Below, one piece after another: positions 54,522-63,830 of a stretch of 64,000 nucleotides of DNA. This DNA is from Bacteroidales bacterium (GTDB lineage Bacteria; Bacteroidota; Bacteroidia; Bacteroidales; P3): contig JAKSMQ010000001.1 of NCBI GenBank assembly GCA_024400565.1, positions 28,057 through 92,056 on the forward strand, read 5' to 3'. Within the stretch, counting starts at the first letter, position 1. Each line of letters opens with the position of its first letter. The notes under the pieces are model-generated. The model ran no database searches. It was not told the origin of the DNA and saw only the letters and a program-made list of their open reading frames with translations. Both the position numbers and the translations under genes were made by a program.

Positions 54522-55715
54522 ATGGATATTCGCAGTCAATTTCCCATACTCTCCCAATCTGTCTACAAACACCCTCTGGTGTATCTTGACAACGCCGCCA
54601 CCACTCAGAAGCCTGTCTCGGTAATTGAAACCCTGACCGAATACTACAAAACCCTCAACAGCAACATTCATCGTGGCGCCCACTATCTGGCAGCCCAGGC
54701 CACAGAGCAATATGAGTCTGTTCGCCGTCAGGTGCAGAAGTTTATCAACGCACGCCACCACCACGAGATAGTATTTACCCGTGGCACGACAGAGAGTATC
54801 AATCTGGTAGCATCCTCATTCTGCAAACGCTTCCTCAAAGAGGACGATGAGGTAATCGTCTCGGGTATGGAACACCACTCTGACATCGTGCCCTGGCAGC
54901 TTGCCGGCGCCCGTCTTAGAGTGATTCCCTTCAGCGACGAAGGTGTGCTTGATCTGGAAGCCTACAAGAATCTCTTCAACGAGAAGACCCGCATAGTGGC
55001 TGTAAACCATGTGAGCAACACCCTCGGAACCATCAATCCGGTAAAAGAGCTTGTTGAAATAGCCCACGCCCACAATGTCCCCATCCTGATAGACGGCGCT
55101 CAGAGCATCAGCCACATCAAGGTCGACGTACAGGAGTTAGGATGCGATTTCTACTGTTTCTCGGGTCACAAGATGTATGGGCCCATGGGTGTCGGAGTTA
55201 TGTATGGACGCGAAGAGCTTCTGAACGAAATACCTCCTTATCAGGGCGGAGGAGAAATGATAAAGGATGTGACCTTCGACCTTACCACCTACAACGAGCT
55301 TCCCTTCAAGTTTGAAGCCGGAACGCCTTCTGTAGGTGATGTTTTAGGACTGGGAAGCGCCATCCGTTTTATGGAGGAGATTGGCATAGAGCAGATTCAC
55401 GCCACCGAGGACGACCTGCTCCACTATGCAGCCGAACAGATGAAGGAAATAGACGGTATGCGCTTTATTGGTACAGCCCCCAACAAGACTTCTGTCATCT
55501 CCTTTCTTATCGGCGAGTCTCATCCTTACGACGTAGGAACGCTCCTCGACAAGCTGGGTATCGCAGTTCGTACGGGCCACCATTGCACACAGCCCATTAT
55601 GGAACGTTTCGGAATCCCCGGAACCGTGAGAGCGTCCTTTGCAGTCTATAACACCCGCGAGGAGGTCGACCTATTCATCAATGCCCTCAAGCGGATTGCC
55701 CCCATGCTGATGTAA
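54522..55715 (+). CDS. sufS: Cysteine desulfurase, SufS type
   Basis: 397 residues, PLP enzyme that strips sulfur from cysteine for Fe-S cluster assembly. The start YLDNAATTQKPVSV, the Schiff-base region FSGHKMYGPMGVGVMYG and the catalytic Cys in RTGHHCTQP (group II desulfurase) are present. The ATG at 54522 is preferred over longer in-frame starts because it follows the small membrane gene directly and gives the usual length. The sufBCD genes are not adjacent. Confidence 0.95.
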   Translation: MDIRSQFPILSQSVYKHPLVYLDNAATTQKPVSVIETLTEYYKTLNSNIHRGAHYLAAQATEQYESVRRQVQKFINARHHHEIVFTRGTTESINLVASSFCKRFLKEDDEVIVSGMEHHSDIVPWQLAGARLRVIPFSDEGVLDLEAYKNLFNEKTRIVAVNHVSNTLGTINPVKELVEIAHAHNVPILIDGAQSISHIKVDVQELGCDFYCFSGHKMYGPMGVGVMYGREELLNEIPPYQGGGEMIKDVTFDLTTYNELPFKFEAGTPSVGDVLGLGSAIRFMEEIGIEQIHATEDDLLHYAAEQMKEIDGMRFIGTAPNKTSVISFLIGESHPYDVGTLLDKLGIAVRTGHHCTQPIMERFGIPGTVRASFAVYNTREEVDLFINALKRIAPMLM

Positions 55716-55813
55716 GAACAGGATGAATGGAAACAACAATTCTTCAAAGTAAAACTCAAAGACTCGCTATTCTCTAAATTACAAACTTCCTCATTCAGCC
55801 CCAAAGTACAACC

Positions 55814-57493
55814 ATGCTTTCCTCCCTCCATATAGAAAACTATGCTCTCATCCGCCAGTCAGACATCATCTTCTCCCCTACGGGAATGACCTCTATTACT
55901 GGCGAGACCGGAGCCGGAAAATCAATTCTCCTAGGCGCGTTAGCTCTTCTGATGGGACAGCGGGCCGACTGTGGCGTGCTTCACGACAAAGAAAAGAAAT
56001 GTGTTGTTGAAGCGCATTTCGACATCAGCACTCTCGCTCTCAATTCTTTCTTTGCCGACAACGACCTTGACTACGACAACACCCTTATTCTGCGCCGCGA
56101 GATTCTGCCTTCGGCCAAAAGTCGCGCTTTTGTTAACGACAGTCCCGTTTCGCTGACTGTAATGAAGGACCTTTCGGCACGTCTGCTTGACATACATTCC
56201 CAGCACGAAACCCTTACCCTTGCCAATAGCGATTTCCAGACTCTCCTTCTGGACTCGTTCAACGACGGTCATAAGGTACGTCAGGAATATGCCCTGGCCT
56301 TTGCAGAATACCAGAAACACAAACGTAAACTCGAGCAACTCAACGAGGCAAACAGCCAAGCCAGAAAAGAGCAGGACTATATGCAGTTTCTTTTCGATGA
56401 GTTGCAGCAGGCCAATCTGCACAACGACGAGCAGGAAGAACTGGAACAGGAGAGCAATCTGCTTGCCAATGCTGAAGGCATCAAAGAGGCACTCAATTCT
56501 GTAATGCAGCTATGCGATGGCAACGAGGATGTTTCGGTAATACCTATGCTCAACGCCTCGCGCTCGCAACTCTCCAGGATAGCCTCCTGTCATCCCGATG
56601 CCGAAAAACTTAATGAGCGTCTGGAATCGAGCCTCATCGAGCTGAAAGATATTCTGGCAGATGTTGAGTCCTTCAACGATAGCATCTCTTACTCTCCCGA
56701 GCGTCAGCAACAGGTCGACGAACGCCTTGACACAATCTATCGCCTTGAGAAGAAGCACAACGTCGACACAGTTGAAGCCTTGATGCAGATCCACGACGAT
56801 CTGGATTCAAAGTTGCAGACCCTGGCCAATATGGACGAAGAGATTCAGCAGGCTATGGAAGCTGTCGACAAAGCCTATTCCAGTATGCAGAGCATAGCAG
56901 AAAGACTGACACTCCTGCGTCAGAAATCAGCCGAGATGGTCCAGCAACAGGTGTTGCCTATCCTTGCCGACTTAGGCATGAAAGAAGCACGGCTCGAAGC
57001 ACGTGTAGAACCCACTTCCGACTACAAATCCTCAGGATGTGACCGCGTTACATTCCTGTTTAATGCCAATCGTGGAGGCGATATGAGAGAGATTGGGAAG
57101 GTAGCATCTGGAGGTGAATTGTCGCGTCTTATGCTGGCCCTCAAATCGCTTACTGCACGCGAATCTTTGCTACCCACAATCATCTTTGACGAAATCGATA
57201 CTGGTGTCAGCGGAGAAGTCTCTTCCCGCATGGCCAATATCCTCGCCCTTATGGCTCAACACATGCAGGTGATAGCCATCACCCATCTCCCCCAGATGGC
57301 GGCCGCAGCCATAAGCCATCTTAAAGTCTACAAACAGGTAGAGGCAGATTCAACCGTGAGCCGTATCAAAGAATTGGATTACGAAGAGAGAGTACACGAG
57401 ATTGCCGTTATGCTCTCGTCCGAACCTCCCACCGAGAGTGCCCGCCAGACAGCTCAGGAACTCCTCTCCCTACGCATCTCCAACACCCGGTAA
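55814..57493 (+). CDS. recN: DNA repair protein RecN
   Basis: 559 residues, an SMC-like ATPase acting early in double-strand-break repair. Walker A SITGETGAGKSIL (residues 28-40), a long coiled coil (about 160-370) interrupted by a small hinge, the ABC signature KVASGGELSRLMLALK, and Walker B PTIIFDEIDTGVSG are in order. The length is normal. Confidence 0.97.
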   Translation: MLSSLHIENYALIRQSDIIFSPTGMTSITGETGAGKSILLGALALLMGQRADCGVLHDKEKKCVVEAHFDISTLALNSFFADNDLDYDNTLILRREILPSAKSRAFVNDSPVSLTVMKDLSARLLDIHSQHETLTLANSDFQTLLLDSFNDGHKVRQEYALAFAEYQKHKRKLEQLNEANSQARKEQDYMQFLFDELQQANLHNDEQEELEQESNLLANAEGIKEALNSVMQLCDGNEDVSVIPMLNASRSQLSRIASCHPDAEKLNERLESSLIELKDILADVESFNDSISYSPERQQQVDERLDTIYRLEKKHNVDTVEALMQIHDDLDSKLQTLANMDEEIQQAMEAVDKAYSSMQSIAERLTLLRQKSAEMVQQQVLPILADLGMKEARLEARVEPTSDYKSSGCDRVTFLFNANRGGDMREIGKVASGGELSRLMLALKSLTARESLLPTIIFDEIDTGVSGEVSSRMANILALMAQHMQVIAITHLPQMAAAAISHLKVYKQVEADSTVSRIKELDYEERVHEIAVMLSSEPPTESARQTAQELLSLRISNTR

Positions 57494-57523
57494 TTACTTA
57501 TTCTACCCTCAAGAAAGAATTCT

Positions 57524-59218
57524 ATGAAACATATATTTGCTCTTTTCCTTTGCCTTGCGTGTATGGTTGTAGCAAAAGCCCAACAGCCAGCAGCCGACAC
57601 TTATCCCAAAGACTATTTTCGACATCCTCTCGACGTAAACGTATACATCACAGGCGGTTTTGGTGAGATTCGTCCTCATCACTTTCATTCTGGAGTAGAT
57701 TTTGGCGTCAACGGCAAGGTAGGAACGCCCATCTATGCTCCTGCCGATGGTTATGTAAGCCGCGTAAACATCAGCGGCTATGGTGGAGGAAAAGTATTAT
57801 ATATAACCCATCCTAACGGACTTCGTACAGTCTATATGCATTGTAACGAGTTCTGTGGCAAGATAGGTGAGTTCGTCACCCAATATCAATACGCCCACCA
57901 TTGCTTTGCTTTCGACACAAACCTTGCAGATGGATTTATCAAAGTAAAGAAAGGAGATATGATAGCCCGTGCCGGCAACACAGGCGGATCTTTTGGTCCT
58001 CATCTCCACTACGAGGTACGCCATGCCCACAACGACCAGCCCATCAATCCCCTCTATTTTGGAACAAGCTATACCGATGGAGCAGCCCCCGTCATAGCAG
58101 GCATCAAGCTCTATCCTGCCACCATCAACACCACTCTCAACGGAAAATGTGCCGAGCATAATCTCCCCCTCAAGGCATCCAAAGGTTCAGACACCGTCAG
58201 GATAAGTGGCCGCTTCTATGCAGGCATCTACGCCTACGACGTACCCTCCGTAGGGTCGGGAAGCAAGAATGGCGTTGAACGGATAGAGCTCTATATTGAC
58301 TCGAAACTGGCCTATACCTATCGCAACTCCACCTACCTCTTCGAGAACACCCGAGGGGTCAACTCACTCATCGATTTCCCCGAATACAAGCGCTCCAGCC
58401 GCTATTACATCCTCACCCGACAGCTTCGCGGAGCTACTTTCGACTGGATAGAGACCTCCAACAGAGGCTATTTCTATTTCGACGAGCCGGGGCTTCATAA
58501 GTTCGAATACAAGGTCTACGACCTCAAGGGCAACAAGTGTCATCACACCTTCTGGGTACGTTCTCTCACCCCCACCCACAACGAGACGGCAGAGCGAGAC
58601 ACTACTGGCGAACCGATAGCATATTTCGTCAAGAAACAGATCTCACGTCCCGATTTCTGCGCCATCATTCCCGAATACACGGTCTACGACAACGACTACC
58701 TCACCTACTCCACTTCCCCCGCATCCATCGGCCAGCGTCACACACTCCTCCTGCGTCGCTATCCGCTCCCTCCCCATCAGGCCTTTACTGTCCGCCTACG
58801 CATTCCCGAGGGCTGCCGCAAGGAGCACCTGGTCATTGTGTCTGCCAACGGCAAAAGCAGAAATGCGCTCCCCACCACCCTGTCCGACGACGGATGGCTC
58901 ACGGCTCAGACCAAATTCTGGGGCGGATTTGAGATTCAGGCAGACACGACCGCCCCGAAGGTAACCCCCGTCAATTTCAAAAACAACCAGACCTTCAGCG
59001 GTAAAGAGCTTCAGATAAAGATATCCGACAACCTCTCGGGCATCAACACCTACCATTGTTACATCAACGGCCAATGGCAGCTTGCCGAGCTCGATGGCAA
59101 ATCAGCCACCCTCTCCGTCAGCGCCCGACACCTCGTCAAAGGCAAGAATCTTGTCAGAATGGAAGTAACAGACCTGGCAGGCAACAAAACCCAGCTGGAG
59201 TATACACTCACTCGCTAA
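57524..59218 (+). CDS. Exported M23-family (LytM) peptidase
   Basis: 564 residues with a signal peptide ending near VAKAQ (residue 20). The LytM domain (about 30-180) has HFHSGVDFG (His and Asp zinc ligands) and GPHLHYEVRH (HxH), so the zinc site is complete and peptidoglycan endopeptidase activity is likely. The rest is beta-rich, ending in an Ig-like domain (DNLSGINTYHCYINGQW then LARHLVKG-type strands). It acts in the periplasm. Confidence 0.92.
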   Translation: MKHIFALFLCLACMVVAKAQQPAADTYPKDYFRHPLDVNVYITGGFGEIRPHHFHSGVDFGVNGKVGTPIYAPADGYVSRVNISGYGGGKVLYITHPNGLRTVYMHCNEFCGKIGEFVTQYQYAHHCFAFDTNLADGFIKVKKGDMIARAGNTGGSFGPHLHYEVRHAHNDQPINPLYFGTSYTDGAAPVIAGIKLYPATINTTLNGKCAEHNLPLKASKGSDTVRISGRFYAGIYAYDVPSVGSGSKNGVERIELYIDSKLAYTYRNSTYLFENTRGVNSLIDFPEYKRSSRYYILTRQLRGATFDWIETSNRGYFYFDEPGLHKFEYKVYDLKGNKCHHTFWVRSLTPTHNETAERDTTGEPIAYFVKKQISRPDFCAIIPEYTVYDNDYLTYSTSPASIGQRHTLLLRRYPLPPHQAFTVRLRIPEGCRKEHLVIVSANGKSRNALPTTLSDDGWLTAQTKFWGGFEIQADTTAPKVTPVNFKNNQTFSGKELQIKISDNLSGINTYHCYINGQWQLAELDGKSATLSVSARHLVKGKNLVRMEVTDLAGNKTQLEYTLTR

Positions 59219-59250
59219 CATCGCTACGAAACAAAAAAACATAAAGTATC

Positions 59251-59706
59251 ATGAGTTTAGAGATTCAGATTAATAACGACATCAAGCAGGCCATGCTTGC
59301 CAAGAAGAAAGACGAACTCGAGGCCCTCCGTGCCATCAAATCAGCCATCCTGCTGCTCAAGACAAGCAAGGACGCCGTCGACGGTCAGGTGCCCGAAAGC
59401 GTCGAGATTTCCACCCTTCAGAAGCTCGTTAAACAGCGTCGCGAAACAGCCGATATCTACATCCAGCAGAGCCGCCAGGATCTTGCCGACGTAGAGCTTT
59501 TCCAGGCATCTATCATCGAGCGCTATCTTCCTAAACAGATGAGCCGTGAAGAACTCGAAACAGCCCTTAAGGCCATTATGTCCGAAGTAGGAGCCACCAG
59601 TCCCCGCGACATGGGCAAAGTGATGGGTGTTGCCTCCAAGCGTTTTGCCGGACAGGCCGACAACAAGGTTGTATCCGAGATCGTAAAGAACCTTTTGGCT
59701 CAATAA
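59251..59706 (+). CDS. GatB/YqeY domain protein
   Basis: 151 residues, the stand-alone YqeY form. The start LEIQINNDIKQAMLAKKKDE, then QKLVKQRRETADIYIQQ and ERYLPKQMSREELETAL are characteristic. It resembles the tail of the amidotransferase subunit GatB and may bind tRNA; its exact role is not known. Confidence 0.93.
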   Translation: MSLEIQINNDIKQAMLAKKKDELEALRAIKSAILLLKTSKDAVDGQVPESVEISTLQKLVKQRRETADIYIQQSRQDLADVELFQASIIERYLPKQMSREELETALKAIMSEVGATSPRDMGKVMGVASKRFAGQADNKVVSEIVKNLLAQ

Positions 59707-59719
59707 AAATCCTTACTCT

Positions 59720-60397
59720 ATGCCTCGAGTATTGGTAGTTGACGACGAGTTCGACCTTTGTGAGATTCTTCGCTTCAATCTTGAGAGCGAAGGCTTCGAC
59801 GTCGATACCGCCCAGTCGGCCGAAGAGGCACTCTCCCTCATCGATGGTGGTCTGCGACCCGACCTTATCCTTCTGGACGTGATGATGGAAAAGATGTCGG
59901 GATTCGATATGGCCAAAGTCCTGCGCCAGAGGGGCGATGAGGTGCCTATCATCTTTCTGACTGCCCTCAATACCGAACAGGAACTACTGCTTGGCTTCGA
60001 GAGCGGAGCCGATGACTATGTCACCAAGCCATACTCTTTCCAGACGGTACTGGCTCGCATACGTGCCGTGCTCAAACGGTCTGCTTCCCAACCTCCAGCC
60101 GTCACTTCCAATACCATCCGCATAGACAACCTCCACATCAATCTTGACGACAAGACTGTTCGGGTCAACGATACAGAAATAATCCTCACTCGCAAGGAAT
60201 ACAGCATACTCCTGCTCCTGGTACAGCATCCGGGCACCTATTTCTCGCGCGAGCAGATTATCAGCCAGGTATGGGAGCCCGACATCTATGTAGGCGACCG
60301 CTCCGTCGACGTTCATATTGCCCGTATCCGCAAGAAACTGCTCGAGGTGGGCGAACGCATCAGCAACCGCACAGGTATGGGCTACTATTTCGCATAA
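59720..60397 (+). CDS. OmpR/PhoB-family response regulator
   Basis: 225 residues. The receiver domain has Asp8/Asp9, the phosphoacceptor Asp53 (LILLDVMM), Thr81 and Lys103 (DDYVTKPYS). The C-terminal winged-helix DNA-binding domain covers about 130-225 (LTRKEYSILLLLVQHPGTYF and SVDVHIARIRKKL). It overlaps the same operon as the kinase, 3 nt apart. The target genes are unknown; the nearby Na/Pi cotransporter is a candidate. Confidence 0.96.
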   Translation: MPRVLVVDDEFDLCEILRFNLESEGFDVDTAQSAEEALSLIDGGLRPDLILLDVMMEKMSGFDMAKVLRQRGDEVPIIFLTALNTEQELLLGFESGADDYVTKPYSFQTVLARIRAVLKRSASQPPAVTSNTIRIDNLHINLDDKTVRVNDTEIILTRKEYSILLLLVQHPGTYFSREQIISQVWEPDIYVGDRSVDVHIARIRKKLLEVGERISNRTGMGYYFA

Positions 60398-60400
60398 GTC

Positions 60401-61264
60401 ATGTCAACCAACACCTTTATACTACTCGTCTCCATCCTGGCACTAATGATGATAGCGCTGGTAATCATGCTGGTATACCAGCGCAAGCTTATCAGAGAAA
60501 TCAACCAGGTGGCCAAAGAAGCCGAGCAGTCCAAGAACCTGATCATCGCCGAACAGCGACGCAACCAGCAGCTCAAACAGGAGATGACCAACAATATTGC
60601 CCACGAGCTCAAAACGCCCGTCAGCGGCATACGGGGTTACCTCGAGATACTCTTGGGCGAAAAGCCCGTGAGCGACGACAAACGGCGCTATTTTCTCGAC
60701 CGTTGTTATCAGCAGACCCTCCGTCTCTCCAGTCTCATCAACGACGTGTCTCTCATCAACAAACTCGAAGAGGCCGACGATCTTTTCCCTCTCACAACCC
60801 TTAACCTCTACGACATAGCACAAGAGGCCATTCGCGACCTGGAAGAGAACATCAGCACCCAAAACGACACCATCATCAACCATCTCCCGACCGATTCCGT
60901 CATCCAGGGCAATACTGAGCTTGTCTACGCCATCTTCCGAAACCTCATCGAGAACGCCATCTCCTACGCAGGAGAACGCGTCACCATCACCGTCGAGACC
61001 TACAAAGAAGCCCCCGACGCCTACTACATCCATTTCTTCGACACGGGATGTGGCGTTGACAACAAATATCTCGACCGCATCTTCGACCGTTTCCTTCGCA
61101 TAGAGGAAGGGCGAAGCCGCAAGAGTGGAGGCACGGGCCTTGGACTTTCTATTGTAAAGCATGCGGTCCTCTTCCACCAGGGCACCATCTACTGTCGCAA
61201 CCGCAACGAAGGCGGCCTAGAGTACTTTCTTTCCCTAAGCAAGGAAAACACGTTAAAAAAATAA
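60401..61264 (+). CDS. Sensor histidine kinase without an extracytoplasmic sensor domain
   Basis: 287 residues, short for the class. One N-terminal membrane helix (residues 5-26) leads straight into a coiled coil, then the H box with His68 (NNIAHELKTPVSG), N box FRNLIENAISYA, G1 DTGCGV and G2 GGTGLGLSIVKH. With no periplasmic loop, it must sense through the membrane, the cytosol or a partner. It pairs with the response regulator directly upstream. Confidence 0.95.
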   Translation: MSTNTFILLVSILALMMIALVIMLVYQRKLIREINQVAKEAEQSKNLIIAEQRRNQQLKQEMTNNIAHELKTPVSGIRGYLEILLGEKPVSDDKRRYFLDRCYQQTLRLSSLINDVSLINKLEEADDLFPLTTLNLYDIAQEAIRDLEENISTQNDTIINHLPTDSVIQGNTELVYAIFRNLIENAISYAGERVTITVETYKEAPDAYYIHFFDTGCGVDNKYLDRIFDRFLRIEEGRSRKSGGTGLGLSIVKHAVLFHQGTIYCRNRNEGGLEYFLSLSKENTLKK

Positions 61265-61328
61265 CCCCATTCAATCCTCTCCCCGACATTTCCCCCCAAA
61301 AAACCTTTCCATTCCCCCCCCCATTATT

Positions 61329-61730
61329 ATGCACACACTCCCAATCCAGATCCGATTCAACGATGTCGACCAGATGGGCCACATCAACAACGCCTGCATC
61401 ATGGAATATTTCGACCTCGGAAAGTATCAGTATTTTGCATCCGCAGGCGTGCCCTGCATACCCGAAGAAGGCGATTTCTGCGTTATGATAGTCCATTTCG
61501 ACGTCGATTTCCACAGCCAGATACGTTTCCACGACAATCCCGTCGTTACCTCCCAGGTGACCCGTTGGGGCAACAAGAGTTTCGAGCTCACCCAGCAAAT
61601 ACTCATCGACGGCAAACCGGCTGCCACCTGCCGCAACATCATGGCCGGCTACCGTCGCAGCACCCAGTCTTCTGCCACCATCCCCGACGAAGTCAAGCAG
61701 AGCGTAATCGACTACGACGCCACCCATTAA
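61329..61730 (+). CDS. Hotdog-fold acyl-CoA thioesterase (4HBT type)
   Basis: 133 residues. The RFNDVDQMGHINNACIMEYF motif carries the catalytic Asp and the helix start typical of 4-hydroxybenzoyl-CoA-type thioesterases. HFDVDFHSQIRFHD and the SFELTQQI strand follow. The substrate chain is not determined. It lies 64 nt after the kinase gene, in a C-rich gap. Confidence 0.9.
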   Translation: MHTLPIQIRFNDVDQMGHINNACIMEYFDLGKYQYFASAGVPCIPEEGDFCVMIVHFDVDFHSQIRFHDNPVVTSQVTRWGNKSFELTQQILIDGKPAATCRNIMAGYRRSTQSSATIPDEVKQSVIDYDATH

Positions 61731-61839
61731 CAGAATAATCCCAAACAGATCATTCCACAATTGCGGCCCGGCCAACCGACCTCGCAGTTGGCACAGACCC
61801 GGCCACGCCCCCACTTCGTTCACTTCTTAACAAAAACTT

Positions 61840-61866
61840 AACAGCCCTTTTGCGGCTGTTTTTTTA
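61840..61866 (+). terminator. Terminator after the thioesterase gene
   Basis: AACAGCC / GGCTGTT with a 7-nt loop followed by a run of T. Confidence 0.8.
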
Positions 61867-61874
61867 CTTTTATG

Positions 61875-61882
61875 TACTTTTG
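61875..61882 (+). promoter_or_regulatory. Promoter -7 box (TACTTTTG) of the Na/Pi cotransporter gene
   Basis: Exact TAnnTTTG match directly after the terminator, 65 nt before the ATG at 61948. Confidence 0.7.
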
Positions 61883-61947
61883 CATCCTGAACAAAAGGCC
61901 CGAATGCCTATCATAAGAACACATTAATCGCTAATACAGAATAGAAT

Positions 61948-63699
61948 ATGTCAGTAGGAGATATTATTTGCATCATCCTCAATTTTGCAGGAGCCCTCGG
62001 AATCTTCCTCTTCGGTATGAAACTGATGAGCGAAGGATTGCAGAAGATTGCCGGCAGCAATATGCGTCACATCATAGCACGCTTTACCGACAAGCCACTC
62101 AGCGGCATCCTGACCGGAACCGTTGTAACGGCAGCCATCCAGTCCTCGTCGGCCACTACCGTAATGGTAGTCAGCTTTGTCAATGCCGGACTCCTCTCCC
62201 TGGCCGGAGCCATTGCCGTCATTATGGGCGCAAATATCGGAACCACCATTACCGCCTGGATCATCTATCTCTTCAGCCTCGACGAAGGTAGCGGATTCTT
62301 CTCCCTGCCTATGCTCTGTGGCGCTATTGCACTCATATTCATGTTTCTCGTCAAGAAGGACAAGCTCAAATCCATAGGTGAGTTCGTAATGGGTCTCGCC
62401 CTTCTGCTGGTCGGAATGGAGTACCTCAAGCAGGCCATGCCCGACCTCCAGCAGTATCCCGCCTTCCTCCAGTTCCTCGGCCAGCTGAGCGACTACGGAT
62501 TCTGGTCCATCCTCATCTTCGTAGGCATAGGCGCCATCCTCACCTGCCTCGTACAGGCCTCCGCCGCCATGATGGCCATCACCCTGGTCATGTGCTACAA
62601 CGGATGGATAGGGTTCGAAGTAGCCGTAGCCCTCGTCATGGGACAGAATATCGGAACCACCATTACCGCCAACCTGGCAGCTATGGTGTCCAACTCCATG
62701 GGCAAGCGTGCCGCCCGAGCCCACCTGGTATTCAACGTAGTTGGAGTAGTACTTACCCTGGTAGTCTTTTACCCCGTTATGGGAATCATAGCCCGCGCCA
62801 CCACAGCCATCTGCGCCGACCCCTACATCATTCCCGGCCAGGAAGGATTCAATCCCAAGGCCGTGTCGCTCGCCATCTGTTTCTTCCACACCTTCTTCAA
62901 CGTCGTCAACACCTTCATCCTTGCCTGGTTCATCCCCTATATCGTCAAGATTGTCAACTGGATGGTTAAACCCGAGAAAGAAGATTCCGACGACGAGTTC
63001 CGTCTCACCTATATCGGTTCCGGCTTTATGAACACCGCCGAGCTCAACCTCCAGGCCGCCAAGGGCGAGATAGAGAACTTCTCCAAGCGCGTGCTGCGCA
63101 TGTACACCTTCCTGCCCTCATTACGCACAGCCAAAGACGACGACGAGTTCAACACCATTATGGATCGCGTATCGAAATACGAGAGCATTACCGACCGTAT
63201 GGAGGTAGAGATAGCCAAATTCCTTACCAAAGTGAGCGAGGGCGAACTCTCCGAAAAAGGCTCCCATCGCATCAGCTCCATGCTCCGTATCGTCGACAAT
63301 CTCGAGAGCGTAGGCGACGCCATCTATCAGATAGCCAAACAGCGACAGGAGAAGCGCGAACTCGCCATCCATTTCGACCAGGACATGAACGACAACATAG
63401 CCCATATGCGCGAACTGGTACAGAAAGCACTCGACGTAATGGATTTCAACCTGCGCCAGAGCTACGACCACATCGATCTCGACGCCGCCTACGTAGCCGA
63501 AAAAGCCATCAACGACTACCGCGACACCCTTCGCAACCGTCATATCGATGCCCTCAAGCTCGGCGTCTACGATTACAATATCGGAACCGCCTACAGCACC
63601 ATCTTTGCCCTCTACGAGAAGTTGGGCGATTACGTCATCAACGTGAGCGAAGCCATCGACAACAGCCGCAAGGTCGCCAGCGAAGAAGAAGAGGCATAG
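61948..63699 (+). CDS. Na/Pi cotransporter with C-terminal PhoU-like domain
   Basis: 583 residues, inner membrane. It has two inverted Na/Pi-cotransporter repeats, each with the QSSSATT or QASAAMM motif (TAAIQSSSATTVMVVSFVN and LVQASAAMMAITLVM) and the GANIGTTITA / GQNIGTTITA signature. From about residue 350 it is cytosolic and helical, PhoU-like (two long helix bundles). It takes up phosphate driven by sodium. Its neighbour is a two-component system, which may regulate it. Confidence 0.94.
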   Translation: MSVGDIICIILNFAGALGIFLFGMKLMSEGLQKIAGSNMRHIIARFTDKPLSGILTGTVVTAAIQSSSATTVMVVSFVNAGLLSLAGAIAVIMGANIGTTITAWIIYLFSLDEGSGFFSLPMLCGAIALIFMFLVKKDKLKSIGEFVMGLALLLVGMEYLKQAMPDLQQYPAFLQFLGQLSDYGFWSILIFVGIGAILTCLVQASAAMMAITLVMCYNGWIGFEVAVALVMGQNIGTTITANLAAMVSNSMGKRAARAHLVFNVVGVVLTLVVFYPVMGIIARATTAICADPYIIPGQEGFNPKAVSLAICFFHTFFNVVNTFILAWFIPYIVKIVNWMVKPEKEDSDDEFRLTYIGSGFMNTAELNLQAAKGEIENFSKRVLRMYTFLPSLRTAKDDDEFNTIMDRVSKYESITDRMEVEIAKFLTKVSEGELSEKGSHRISSMLRIVDNLESVGDAIYQIAKQRQEKRELAIHFDQDMNDNIAHMRELVQKALDVMDFNLRQSYDHIDLDAAYVAEKAINDYRDTLRNRHIDALKLGVYDYNIGTAYSTIFALYEKLGDYVINVSEAIDNSRKVASEEEEA

Positions 63700-63830
63700 C
63701 AGACCTTGTTTGCAGTTTCATATTGTCCTATGGGCAGAGGCCGGCCTACGGCTTCCGTGATGACGATTATTTCAAACTCCGAATCCTTTCTATGCATGAC
63801 GATATCTACGCAAAATTATGATGAACCATT

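Noticed and set aside
61265-61328. C-rich runs between the kinase and thioesterase genes as a special structure
   Set aside because: They are short homopolymer-like runs without symmetry or motif; nothing beyond base composition can be claimed.
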